Notes: generated by a model from the sequence alone, not told the origin. A stretch of DNA of 64,000 nucleotides from Clostridia bacterium (GCA_017934975.1 JAGBIM010000006.1:1-64000), one strand, 5' to 3'. Counted from the first letter of the stretch, positions 44,708 to 52,443 are shown. A program made the numbers and translations.

Positions 44708-45289
44708 TAGCATATTTTCGTTTGTTTCTTATCAAAAAAAGGCCGTTTTTACAGTATTTTTTTGATATTTGTCGAATCGTGTTGAAGAATGACTTTCACA
44801 ACTGCAAAAAGGCGGCATTGTCACAAAAAGTTAAGATTTTTCGAAAAATGGGTTAACGATTATCCTCAATATTTTTTATTAATAAAACACTCCAAGCCTT
44901 GTTGACTTGGAGTGTTTACGAATATTGCCGCAGAGAACGGGTTCGACGGAACATCTTTTTTCAGGAGTATGATTATATATTCCAACAATCGGGTGATGCG
45001 TTTGGTTTTGTGAATAAAGGCTAATTTTATGAGGATTTATGCAAAAGTTACTCTTTGTATAAAGTTAATTAAGATTACACCCTCTTAATTATTTTTGATA
45101 TATTGCAAACATAAAAATACTCAACAAACTTATAGCAACATCTATAGGTACTGCTCCAACTGTTATTTTCCTTAGGTTCTTGTATAATAATGGAGAAGGA
45201 GGATACTTCTTTGGAATTTTGAGAAACCTCCTGCAGAATTGCTCCGCAGGAGGTCACTTTTACGTATAAGAAAACTGTTTCAGCGTAAC
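44708..45289. other. Gene-free stretch upstream of the RHS gene
   Basis: A+T-rich. AACACTCCAAG/CTTGGAGTGTT at 44887-44917 is a perfect stem with T-rich flanks, a terminator in either direction. CCTCCTGC/GCAGGAGG at 45230-45253 is a stem placed to end the leftward YD-repeat lipoprotein gene. Short open frames here lack ribosome sites and were not called. Confidence 0.6.
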
Positions 45290-46573
45290 TTACGCCCCAG
45301 CAGGAACTGGAATTACGCGAATGTCTTCATATGTATACTCATAGGTTGTAACAGTTCCCCGAGAATCTGTTCTGTCTTCTTTTATTTTATTTCCGTATTT
45401 ATCGTAGGTGATTTCAAAAGGACCACCCTCGAATCCATGCCCGATTTCTTTTAACAAATGGCCGTTTTCGTCATAAGCATATTCTTCGATAACAGAAACC
45501 TCACCGCGCTTATTTGACGTTTTTTTTATGAGATTTCCGTTGTTATCATAGATATACGCGAGCTCCCAGCTATCAGTACTATTATGATTAGTCTCCTTTA
45601 AGATGTTACCGCAATCATCATAGACATACAATGTTACGCTACGGAATCCGTAAGAATTTGTTGTGATTTTTTTTACGAGATTACCATTGTCGTCATAGGT
45701 GTTTTCCGTGGTCGTTGTTGTAGTGGTGGAGCCTTCTCCGTAACAATTTGTTTTAACTTGCTTCAATAAATTTCCATTATTATCGTAGGTGTTCTCAGTT
45801 GTATCGACGCGTCCTTCGGAATTTGTATAATTTTCCTTTAGCAAGTTTCCGTTGCTATCATACGTGTACTCTCGAATCCCCTCATATCCGGTTCCGTCGT
45901 CTTTCATGTCAAGTTTCTTTAGCAGGTTCCCTTTCTCGTCATAAGTATATTTTGTAACGCTCGAAACTCCGGTATAACCTAAGAAATGGTCTTCTAACAA
46001 TTTCCCGTATTCGTCATAGGTATATTCTATGAGTGAAGAAAACTTATCGGATTCGATCCTATGTTCCTTTAATAGGTTTCCGTTGTTGTCGTAGGTAAAC
46101 TCATTGGCAATAACATATCCGTCGGCGCGAGTGAGGGTTTCGCTTAATAGGTTACCATGATTGTCATAAGTATTTTCGGTAGTATCAAAACCTCCTTCGT
46201 AATTTGATTCCAGTTCTTTTAACACATTCCCGTTTTGATTGTACTCACGGACATAAATCAATTCTCCGTTTTTATAGGTCTGCTTTTTTGTGTATAAAAT
46301 TTTATAGCCTTCTCCACAGGAGCATTTGTATAAAAGATAACCTGCTCCGCAGGGGCCTTCATGTATCGATCCAAGCCTCTCACAACTATGAAAAACGTAT
46401 TCCCTCGTCGAACACTGCGGGGGGACAATCGTTTTGACATATTTGTGAACGTGGTCGCTAATTTGTGAATCAGAATTGATGATAACATTGGAATTGCTTG
46501 ACGTCTCCTCCCCACAGGCTGCAAGGCAGAATAACATACAAACAAGAATTGAAAGAGAAAAAAACTTTTTCAC
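45290..46573 (-). CDS. Lipoprotein made of YD-like repeats
   Basis: 427 residues. Lipoprotein signal (VKKFFSLSILVCMLFCLAACG, lipobox LAAC), a Ser/Asn-rich linker, a short cysteine-containing segment (HSCERLGSIHEGPCGAG), then about eleven tandem repeats of 20-30 residues with the core YTYDxxGNLLKE, closely related to RHS YD repeats but without an RHS core or toxin tip. The GTG at 46573 is chosen because AAGGAAGG lies nine bases upstream; an in-frame GTG at 46582 is too close to that site. Likely a surface binding protein. It ends the sigma/zinc-ribbon gene group. Confidence 0.82.
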   Translation of the reverse strand: MKKFFSLSILVCMLFCLAACGEETSSNSNVIINSDSQISDHVHKYVKTIVPPQCSTREYVFHSCERLGSIHEGPCGAGYLLYKCSCGEGYKILYTKKQTYKNGELIYVREYNQNGNVLKELESNYEGGFDTTENTYDNHGNLLSETLTRADGYVIANEFTYDNNGNLLKEHRIESDKFSSLIEYTYDEYGKLLEDHFLGYTGVSSVTKYTYDEKGNLLKKLDMKDDGTGYEGIREYTYDSNGNLLKENYTNSEGRVDTTENTYDNNGNLLKQVKTNCYGEGSTTTTTTTENTYDDNGNLVKKITTNSYGFRSVTLYVYDDCGNILKETNHNSTDSWELAYIYDNNGNLIKKTSNKRGEVSVIEEYAYDENGHLLKEIGHGFEGGPFEITYDKYGNKIKEDRTDSRGTVTTYEYTYEDIRVIPVPAGA

Positions 46574-46588
46574 AAAAAACACCCTTCC

Positions 46589-47320
46589 TTAGTCAAACAT
46601 CTTAAAGATTTTGCTGACATCAAAGCCCGTCATGCTTTCGAACAAAGCGTTGTACAAAGCTTCTCCAATCAAAACGACCAAAACGATCAGGACCGTCGTC
46701 ATGAGGGCAAAGCCCCAGACGGGGTCGCGGTTTTCTACCTCAATGGCCTGCAATTTCTGCCACAGAGAGGCGACGAGATAAACAAGTCCGAACAGAATAA
46801 CCAGGATGATGCCGTCCGCCCAGAACAGCCCCAACAGCATGCTGAACAGATATGCGCACGTGAGGGGGACGAGGGACGCTGCGAGCGCGTTCGACGTCTG
46901 GCAAAAGTTGGCGAAGGTTTGATGGTGAATGCAATGCAGCAGCCAATAACCCACGGCGAAAAGTACGAAGGAAATCAATCCGACCAGAAGGGACATTCCG
47001 AAGATTTCACCAAAAGGCGGACGGACATATTTTGAAGCGAAGAGTTCTTGCATTAACACCGCAACGAAAAAGCCGTAGACAAGGATGGAAAATATCCCAA
47101 AACCCAGCCACCCAAACCCGGTTCCCATTTGGGATGCTCCCGTTCTCGCCGGAAGTTTCCATTTTGTTTGAGGGGCGCTTTGAGAGGCGGCAACCGTTGT
47201 GACGGGCGGAATAAAGACCCCCGTGCCGCCTTCGCTGGTTGCGGATTCCACAGGTTTCCCGCAATGGAGGCAAAATTTCGATTCAGTGCTGATTTCTTTC
47301 CCACATTTCATACAGAACAT
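46589..47320 (-). CDS. Zinc-ribbon membrane protein 1
   Basis: 243 residues. The N-terminus is a zinc ribbon (MFCMKCGKEISTESKFCLHCGKP, two CxxC pairs), then a Gly/Thr/Pro/Ser-rich linker of about 35 residues and five predicted membrane helices (FGIFSILVYGFFVAVLM, SLLVGLISFVLFAVGYWLL, two helices in the LVPLTCAYLFSMLLGLF region, TTVLIVLVVLIGEAL). No enzymatic motif. It lies between the ECF-sigma gene and the YD lipoprotein on one probable transcript and may be a partner of the sigma factor's membrane-anchored C-terminus (inference). Confidence 0.75.
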   Translation of the reverse strand: MFCMKCGKEISTESKFCLHCGKPVESATSEGGTGVFIPPVTTVAASQSAPQTKWKLPARTGASQMGTGFGWLGFGIFSILVYGFFVAVLMQELFASKYVRPPFGEIFGMSLLVGLISFVLFAVGYWLLHCIHHQTFANFCQTSNALAASLVPLTCAYLFSMLLGLFWADGIILVILFGLVYLVASLWQKLQAIEVENRDPVWGFALMTTVLIVLVVLIGEALYNALFESMTGFDVSKIFKMFD

Positions 47321-47345
47321 AACAGTTTCTCCTCTCGGTTTTTGA

Positions 47346-48602
47346 TTATTGATAATATTGTTTTATAATGTAATCCGGGAGCTCGGTAGACATATACCAA
47401 TCTCCGTCAATTTTACGCAGACAGACCGCCCACGGGCCTCCCTCGTCTATATCGAACAGGGAGGTGGAGATTTCGCAATTGGTTTTCACTACGGCGTAAT
47501 CGTCCCCGTAATAGACGCATTCTCCGATATCCAGATCAAATTCAAAGCCTGCCAGATCCTTCACGAAGCCCACGGCGTCGGCAAAGGGAATTCGCAATCC
47601 GATCTTGGAAAGAAGCCCGTCCCAATCCTCTTCGTTCTTGTCAAGCTGTACCACGATTTCGGGATCGATGCAGCTCATCAGGTCGTCGTAATCCCAATCG
47701 TCAATGGAATCTTCGAATTTTTGTACCACTTGAACGGGGTCTGGGGTAATAATGCCGAGAAAATCGATGGGGTATAACAGTTCCGGTTCAACGGCCGCAA
47801 TTGCTCCCGTTGCGACTACCCCTGCGCCGATGATCCCCGCAATTACTTTTCCTGCGACACCGAGCCCCCCTGCGGTTGCCCCGACTTTCCCTGCCGTAAC
47901 GGCGGCGGTTGTTGCGGTCCCCGCTGCCGTGGCTGCCGAGGTTGCGCTGGAAACTCCTTGAACAACGGCGGAAACCGCTTCTGCCGTCGGTTGCGCCGCA
48001 GAGGAGCTTTGGATCCACCGCAACAATCCGAGAATGGCGATGGGGCCGAGGCTATGCAGGCGGATGTTGTTTTTCTTTTCGTAGTCCGATACGAGCTCTT
48101 CCATCTTTTTTCGCCCGTACCGTACCCGACTTTTCACCGTACTTTCCGGAATCCCGAGAGCGCCCGCCGCATCGGCCGAGGTCATTTCCGCACCGTCCAC
48201 CATGAGCAGACAGATTCTTTGCTCTTCGGGCAGTTGTTCCATCAAGGTTTGTACAATTCTGGCCGTTTCTTCCCGATCGGCCACCGCCTCGGGGGAAAAG
48301 ATTGTGGCGGTGTCCTCAAACTCAAGGGGGGTGTCTTCTTCGGGCGCTTCCAAATCGGTAAACAGCGTGGGCTGTTTCTTTTTAAAAAGGTCTTTGCAGC
48401 GGTTTGAAACGATCTGCTTCATCCACACGTCGAACTTGGAAGGATCCTGGATCCGTTCCAGATTCAAAAACGCGGAAATATAGGCTTCCTGCACCAAATC
48501 TTCCGCGTCCTGTGCGTTTCGCAACAGGCGGAAGGCAAGGGCGTAAGTTTTGGCGTAGGTTTCGGTAAACAGTTGCTCCGTTGCCTTTGCGTTTCCGTTC
48601 AT
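47346..48602 (-). CDS. ECF sigma factor with fused C-terminal membrane and extracytoplasmic domain
   Basis: 418 residues from ATG 48602. Sigma region 2 (AFRLLRNAQDAEDLVQEAYISAFLNLERI) and region 4 (RICLLMVDGAEMTSADAAGALGIPESTVKSRVRYGRKKM) are clear. After residue 165 comes an Ala/Thr/Gly-rich segment, a hydrophobic helix (VAGKVIAGIIGAGVVATGAIAAV) and a 140-residue acidic domain resembling DUF4878-type (FDLDIGECVYYGDDYAVVKTNCE). The fused part may act as a built-in anti-sigma sensor. The start is uncertain: the chosen ATG has no ribosome site, while GGAGG and ATGATG at 48631-48626 are in another frame. Confidence 0.8.
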   Translation of the reverse strand: MNGNAKATEQLFTETYAKTYALAFRLLRNAQDAEDLVQEAYISAFLNLERIQDPSKFDVWMKQIVSNRCKDLFKKKQPTLFTDLEAPEEDTPLEFEDTATIFSPEAVADREETARIVQTLMEQLPEEQRICLLMVDGAEMTSADAAGALGIPESTVKSRVRYGRKKMEELVSDYEKKNNIRLHSLGPIAILGLLRWIQSSSAAQPTAEAVSAVVQGVSSATSAATAAGTATTAAVTAGKVGATAGGLGVAGKVIAGIIGAGVVATGAIAAVEPELLYPIDFLGIITPDPVQVVQKFEDSIDDWDYDDLMSCIDPEIVVQLDKNEEDWDGLLSKIGLRIPFADAVGFVKDLAGFEFDLDIGECVYYGDDYAVVKTNCEISTSLFDIDEGGPWAVCLRKIDGDWYMSTELPDYIIKQYYQ

Positions 48603-48634
48603 CGCCTGCTGAACAAGCTTTGATCCATCATGCG

Positions 48635-48790
48635 TTATCGCCTCCGAAGGAAAAAATATCGTTTGGGAAAAGACGCCCTGGGAAGACCTCCCTTGATGTT
48701 TCTCCACAGGACGTTCGCCCGCTGTTTGGACAAAACCGAACCGGAAACGAAGTCCCGGATTAACTTTGAAATCCGACGGTAATCTTCCAT
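48635..48790 (-). CDS. 51-residue upstream peptide before the ECF sigma gene
   Basis: ATG at 48790 with a near-perfect AAAGGAGG eight bases upstream. The product is basic (RRISKLIRDFVSG, SKQRANVLWRNIKGG, KRYFFLRRR) and has no recognised family. It ends 33 bases before the sigma start, and GGAGG near its end could drive re-initiation, so it may be a leader peptide or the displaced N-terminus of a frameshifted gene. Translation is supported only by its ribosome site. Confidence 0.5.
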   Translation of the reverse strand: MEDYRRISKLIRDFVSGSVLSKQRANVLWRNIKGGLPRASFPKRYFFLRRR

Positions 48791-48938
48791 TTCTGCCGCC
48801 TCCTTTCGCGTCTTTCACAGGTAAGACGACGACGGCGGGCAAAAAGATTTAATTTTTTTGAGAGTTCACATTTTGTTTACAATTTCAATAAAAGGCAGAG
48901 GGATAACAAGCGATAGTCGCCTATTATCCCACGAATTA

Positions 48939-49655
48939 TTAATCCAAAAGGTCCGACCAGACCAAAAATTTGACGTCACCTTGAATGGAGCACAGCATTT
49001 CATATTGCATCTGCTGATTTTTCAGAATTTGTTTTTGCCCTTCTTCCATTGCCCAGCGGTATTTTTGCTCGTCAAACATTTTCAAGGCTTCTCGCATGGT
49101 ATCTACCCGATCGGTCTCAAAGAGTCTTGCAATGTATTCGGTGGCCAGCGGATAACAATATTCAAAGGGGAGGATCGAAAGAATCTCTGCATTATCCGAC
49201 AAAATATTAACACCTTCCTGATGCACAGATTCTCCCTCTTTTTGCAAGGCCGTTCCCTTCCGCCTGGGCAAAAAGATAAAAAGAATGTAAATCAAGGTAA
49301 AAGGAATGATCGCGTAAAGTGCAAAGATTCCAGCGTTAAGAGCAATTAAGATAGGGCGAAACCCAAAAACAAGGATTGGGACAAGAAGGATAATTCCCAA
49401 GGTCAAAAAGAGCAACCTGTAGAATCGAGTTTTGAGTGGTGCGAGCCGTTCTTCTGCTTCAGAACACAACTCATTTCCTTTTTGAATCCGCTCGTAGGCC
49501 TGTACGCAAATGTCATGCGCATGGTGCAGGCGCTCAACCGCCATTCTTCTTTTTTCCGGACTCAACGCAATGGTTTTTACTTCTGCGGACGCCCCACAAA
49601 ACCCGCAGAACCGCTGTCCTTCCGGAATTTCTTTACCGCATTTTTCACAAGTCAT
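48939..49655 (-). CDS. Zinc-ribbon membrane protein 2
   Basis: 238 residues: zinc ribbon MTCEKCGKEIPEGQRFCGFCG, a helical segment with coiled-coil character (HHAHDICVQAYERIQKGNELCSEAEERLAPLKTRFY), two or three membrane helices (LLFLTLGIILLVPILVFGF, AGIFALYAIIPFTLIYILFIFL) and a soluble C-terminal domain (EILSILPFEYCYPLATEYIARLF, EALKMFDEQKYRWAMEEGQKQ). The ATG at 49655 follows GGAGG; the open frame upstream lacks a site. It is upstream of the sigma gene, and the two leaders share an unusual motif. Function unknown. Confidence 0.75.
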   Translation of the reverse strand: MTCEKCGKEIPEGQRFCGFCGASAEVKTIALSPEKRRMAVERLHHAHDICVQAYERIQKGNELCSEAEERLAPLKTRFYRLLFLTLGIILLVPILVFGFRPILIALNAGIFALYAIIPFTLIYILFIFLPRRKGTALQKEGESVHQEGVNILSDNAEILSILPFEYCYPLATEYIARLFETDRVDTMREALKMFDEQKYRWAMEEGQKQILKNQQMQYEMLCSIQGDVKFLVWSDLLD

Positions 49656-49830
49656 AGCTGTAAATCCTCCCCTTTGTATGAATAAGTTTATAGTAAGATA
49701 AAAATAAAGAACTGATTTTCTGTACACCGCTTTTGGCGTGTTCACTTATAAGACGATCCGGAACGAAAAAAAGATTTAAACAATTTTTAATTTCACATTT
49801 TCTTAACAAGTCATTTTTGAATATAAAAAA

Positions 49831-49976
49831 AGGTGTGCCTCAACAAGAGACACACCTAAAAAGAGCTTCCCTCATTGCTGCTAGACAATCCTTACCCTTA
49901 GAGAGCAACGGAAAAGAGAGAAAGCACCTTTTCTCAAGGTGATTTCTCTAAGGGCAAATTATAAGATTGTCTAGCA
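49831..49976. ncRNA. Structured inverted-repeat segment near the right end of the island
   Basis: 49831-49858 is an AGGTGTG/CACACCT terminator-like stem. 49879-49976 is a nested structure: TGCTAGACAATC pairs with GATTGTCTAGCA, inside it CCCTTAGAGA pairs with TCTCTAAGGG, and in the middle CACCTT pairs with AAGGTG. All three helices are perfect, 98 bases in all. It may be a small RNA or a small non-autonomous insertion; no gene overlaps it. Confidence 0.5.
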
Positions 49977-50085
49977 ACCATATTATAATACAAATGTCGA
50001 AATCTGTCAACAAGAGGCAATAAAAATAGTACATCAAAAAAAGAGTGAATCAAAGCACCGGTAAAAATGTAAAAAGTACGTTTGG

Positions 50086-50105
50086 ATTTGTCAAAACATT
50101 TGTCA
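50086..50105 (+). repeat. Right copy of the 20-base island-end motif
   Basis: ATTTGTCAAAACATTTGTCA, identical and in the same orientation to 30688-30707. It lies 58 bases before the right 51-bp repeat; the left copy lies 144 bases after the left repeat. It may be a recombinase or excisionase arm site. Confidence 0.6.
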
Positions 50106-50163
50106 AGAGCTTTTTTAAAGCATAAAAACCTTGGGAAATCTGGATTTTTTAGAGAGTCTGTGT

Positions 50164-50214
50164 GCGGTCTCCAAAACCGCGTGTCCTGGGTTCGATCCCT
50201 AGTGCCCCTGCCAA
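50164..50214 (+). repeat. Right attachment-site repeat (3' half of tRNA-Trp)
   Basis: 51 bases identical to the 3' half of tRNA-Trp. The 5' half (acceptor, D arm) is absent, so this is not a functional tRNA gene. It marks the right border of the island. Confidence 0.92.
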
Positions 50215-50258
50215 CAAAAAACGCACTTTTGTCGATAGACAAAGGTGCGTTTTTTGCA
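50215..50258 (+). terminator. Terminator adjoining the right attachment repeat
   Basis: AAAAAACGCAC...TTGTC - GATA - GACAA...GTGCGTTTTTT. Probably the original terminator of tRNA-Trp before the island was inserted. Confidence 0.82.
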
Positions 50259-50426
50259 TGATGTTTGCCTTCGGCAAATGATGACGGTTTCGCCGAATGA
50301 TGCTCGCTTTGCGAATGATGTGTGCCTTGAGGCACGTTAGGCAAACATCGCATCATTGCGACCAACGGGAGCAACATCATTTTGAGCGAAGCGAAAAACA
50401 TCATATCGCCGCAGGCGATGCATCAT
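50256..50426. repeat. Hairpin-string repeat (GAATGATG type)
   Basis: A chain of short stems, each separated by ATGATG or CATCATT: TTTGCCTTCGGCAAA, GGTTTCGCC, CTCGCTTTGCGAA, GTGCCTTGAGGCAC, then the opposite orientation with AGCGAAGCGA and ATCGCCGCAGGCGAT. The two halves face each other, with ATGATG words on the left and CATCAT words on the right, like terminal inverted repeats of a small insertion. No gene. Its right end abuts the next promoter. Confidence 0.7.
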
Positions 50427-50455
50427 TTGACAAACAACTGATTTTGTAGTATAAT
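50427..50455 (+). promoter_or_regulatory. Near-consensus promoter of the small envelope genes
   Basis: TTGACA (50427-50432), 17-base spacer, TATAAT (50450-50455). The first bases of the -35 box coincide with the end of the hairpin-string repeat. Confidence 0.87.
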
Positions 50456-50483
50456 AGCGGTGAAAGGAGGCGTCTGCCTTATA

Positions 50484-51014
50484 ATGAAAAAATTCAGACC
50501 CAACAAGATGACCACCTTTTTGTTTGCCATGCTTGAAATGATGCCCGCCATTGGGATCGGAATTCCCGTCATGGGGTTTTTTATGGGAGAGGAATATCGG
50601 TTCTCGGCACGGGAAATTTTCGGGATAATCCCCGTCTTCTTTTTGCTTTGTGCTCTGATTCTTGTCTTCTGTTGCTTGTTGAATCTCGTTACGTATCCTT
50701 TTACCAAGCATACCGTGTTTCTTTTTGACGATTCTTTTTCCCGCGGAGAGACCACGGTACGATACGATGACGTCACCAAAATAGAATTTGATAGCGGAGC
50801 GGTACGTCGGTTCGGCTCCAACGATCCGTGCTGCTTGGACTGTTATGCGGGGGACGAACTGCGGATCTCCATAGAACATCCTTCGCTTTTGATGTGTTTT
50901 TATCTGTTTCGGAACTGTAAAAACGCAAAGTTTCGATACAAACGGATGAAAAGGTTTCTGTCCTTGAGCGGGTTCTTTTTGCTTCTCTGCGTTGCGCTGG
51001 GATTATTGGGATAA
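50484..51014 (+). CDS. Small membrane protein, unknown function (1)
   Basis: 176 residues. Two N-terminal membrane helices (FLFAMLEMMPAIGIGIPVMGFF, IIPVFFLLCALILVFCCLLNLV), a beta-rich cytoplasmic part (TVFLFDDSFSRGETTVRYDDVTKIEFDSG) and a C-terminal membrane helix. The central part resembles a PH-like bacterial domain, but this is weak. The ATG follows AAAGGAGG at a rather long distance; an in-frame GTG at 50460 is an alternative. It is the first gene after the island and starts a run of three small genes. Confidence 0.7.
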   Translation: MKKFRPNKMTTFLFAMLEMMPAIGIGIPVMGFFMGEEYRFSAREIFGIIPVFFLLCALILVFCCLLNLVTYPFTKHTVFLFDDSFSRGETTVRYDDVTKIEFDSGAVRRFGSNDPCCLDCYAGDELRISIEHPSLLMCFYLFRNCKNAKFRYKRMKRFLSLSGFFLLLCVALGLLG

Positions 51015-51032
51015 TTTCAAAGGAGGTTGTTT

Positions 51033-51605
51033 ATGAGACCGGAAGAGTTGGAAGAGGTTCGTGGGATCAAGATCCGACGGCAGTTTTTCAACAAGCCCTT
51101 GTTGTTGGTTTTTGCCTGTTTTCTGTTCTTCTTTTTCGGTGCCTGCGTCCTTGGCCTTGCGGATCCGGAAATAACGCTGGGAGAAAGCATACGTGATTTC
51201 AGGGCTCCCTTGCGGATTTTCCTGTGGCTTCTCGTCGGTTTTGCCTTTTTCTCGTTTTTCAATCTTTTTCAATGGGGCGAGGTGGTGTGCGTTTTAACCA
51301 AGGAGGGCCTCGTTTATGCCGGGGGCTGCATCCCTTGGGAAGAGATTCGGCAAATGGACTACAGAGCCCCGTTCTGTTTGTGGTGGTGGAAAAAGGGCGA
51401 TGACGACGCGTACTGTTCCTCCGTGGTATTTACGGAAAAAGAGCAGATTCTGTTGCTTTACGCTCCCTTTTTTCTGTTGCTTTTGGTAAAGTGTTACAAC
51501 AAAAAAATAAAACTCTGTCTTCATTCCGACACCAAAAGTTGGATTTCCTATTTTGCGTCCTTTGTTGTTCTGATCCCCCTGTTGGCGATGTTTTTGGCTT
51601 TTTGA
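51033..51605 (+). CDS. Small membrane protein, unknown function (2)
   Basis: 190 residues with two N-terminal membrane helices (LLLVFACFLFFFFGACVLGL, IFLWLLVGFAFFSFFNLF), a soluble segment (VVCVLTKEGLVYAGGCIPWEEIRQMDYR) like that of the preceding protein, and a C-terminal helix. The ATG has AAAGGAGG six bases upstream and lies 18 bases after the previous stop, so the genes are cotranscribed. The shared plan suggests that the two proteins are distant paralogues. No family recognised. Confidence 0.7.
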   Translation: MRPEELEEVRGIKIRRQFFNKPLLLVFACFLFFFFGACVLGLADPEITLGESIRDFRAPLRIFLWLLVGFAFFSFFNLFQWGEVVCVLTKEGLVYAGGCIPWEEIRQMDYRAPFCLWWWKKGDDDAYCSSVVFTEKEQILLLYAPFFLLLLVKCYNKKIKLCLHSDTKSWISYFASFVVLIPLLAMFLAF

Positions 51606-51777
51606 CGGCTTGGAAAGAAGATTTTTACCAAGAAAGGACCCGAAACGATGTAAAAAACCGTTTTCCGGGAAGTGTCCCGTGTTTCAGTATTTTATGCCCC
51701 TGCAGGAAGAATAAGGGTGTTGAGCCCTTGCTTAACCCCCGCAAATCGGATTTGTGAAGAGAGGAGGCGTTTGCAGA

Positions 51778-52443
51778 ATGATCGTTAAAGTGTCGCAAAC
51801 GGAGTCAAACCTGAAACAAACCTATGACGTAAAAACCGAAAACGGATATTATCACGGGGAAACGGGCCGTGTAAGTCGCCTGCAAACCATAACCCTGTCC
51901 AATCAAGAAACCACGGTAAAGGGCGTTTTCTCCTTATCCAAGTGGGGAAACTACGTCCCCTTCAGGTGGCTTTTCGGCAGGGCGAATCTTACGCGTGTAT
52001 TTCACCTGTACCGCGAGGAACGTCCCTACGGAAACATCGTTTTTTCGAAGCACGGATTCTATAAAAGTTGCTACGTGATCACCTTGGATGGGGGAGAGGT
52101 TTTTCATTGCTACGCGCGGTCGAAAGGGTCTTTTGACTACGTTTCCATCTACCAAGGGGACCGACAAATCGGTCTGGTCGAAACATACCTGAATACGAGT
52201 AATTACAAATATACGCACAAGCTGTATCTTTTGGAAGAATTTGATCCCTTTGCAGAAACCTTTTCCCTTTTCGTTTTGTATTACGCCAGTTATAACTTTG
52301 CACAAAGATTTCATATGTCGGCAGGATCGCATTACGAAAAATCGTGGAGCATTTCGCGCTATAACCACAAGTACGACGAAACGTGGCGAGAAACACATTT
52401 CCCCAACGAGAACTATTGGGGGAAAATAAATCTTTTCCGTTGA
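51778..52443 (+). CDS. Soluble beta-rich protein, unknown function
   Basis: 221 residues, no signal or membrane segment. Alternating strands with aromatic residues (GNIVFSKHGFYKSCYVITLDGGEVFHCYAR, YVSIYQGDRQIGLVETYLN) recall the tubby/LURP-one-like fold, but the similarity is weak and only by eye. The C-terminus is basic and aromatic. The ATG follows GAGGAGG. A gap of about 170 bases without a gene separates it from the preceding membrane protein; it probably still belongs to that transcript. A perfect terminator follows. Confidence 0.65.
   Translation: MIVKVSQTESNLKQTYDVKTENGYYHGETGRVSRLQTITLSNQETTVKGVFSLSKWGNYVPFRWLFGRANLTRVFHLYREERPYGNIVFSKHGFYKSCYVITLDGGEVFHCYARSKGSFDYVSIYQGDRQIGLVETYLNTSNYKYTHKLYLLEEFDPFAETFSLFVLYYASYNFAQRFHMSAGSHYEKSWSISRYNHKYDETWRETHFPNENYWGKINLFR

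Larger units (their letters stand above)
30544..50214. mobile_element. Genomic island integrated in tRNA-Trp, no integrase seen
   Basis: About 19.7 kb between the 51-bp direct repeats. It is more A+T-rich than the flanks and lacks their A-B-C repeat arrays. Cargo: a Cys_rich_VLP protein, a HigB/HigA-like pair, two ArdA-like genes, the RHS toxin locus with displaced tips and candidate immunity genes, a YD-repeat lipoprotein, and an ECF-sigma/zinc-ribbon module. A 20-base motif, ATTTGTCAAAACATTTGTCA, occurs near both ends (30688-30707, 50086-50105). No tyrosine or serine recombinase, relaxase or replication gene is visible, so the element is either a decayed integrative element or one mobilised in trans. 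Confidence 0.82.

Noticed and set aside
45075..45257. A 60-codon minus-strand frame upstream of the RHS gene
   Set aside because: It starts inside a terminator-like stem, has no ribosome site and no recognisable features.
30544..50163. An integrase or relaxase gene for the island
   Set aside because: I looked on both strands for tyrosine-recombinase, serine-recombinase or relaxase motifs in all sizeable frames and found none.
50164..50214. A second tRNA-Trp gene
   Set aside because: Only the anticodon-to-CCA half is present; it lacks the 5' acceptor strand and D arm and is an attachment-site copy.
51491..51757. A plus-strand 88-codon frame between the second membrane protein and the beta-rich gene
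   Set aside because: It overlaps the end of the membrane-protein gene in another frame and lacks a ribosome site.
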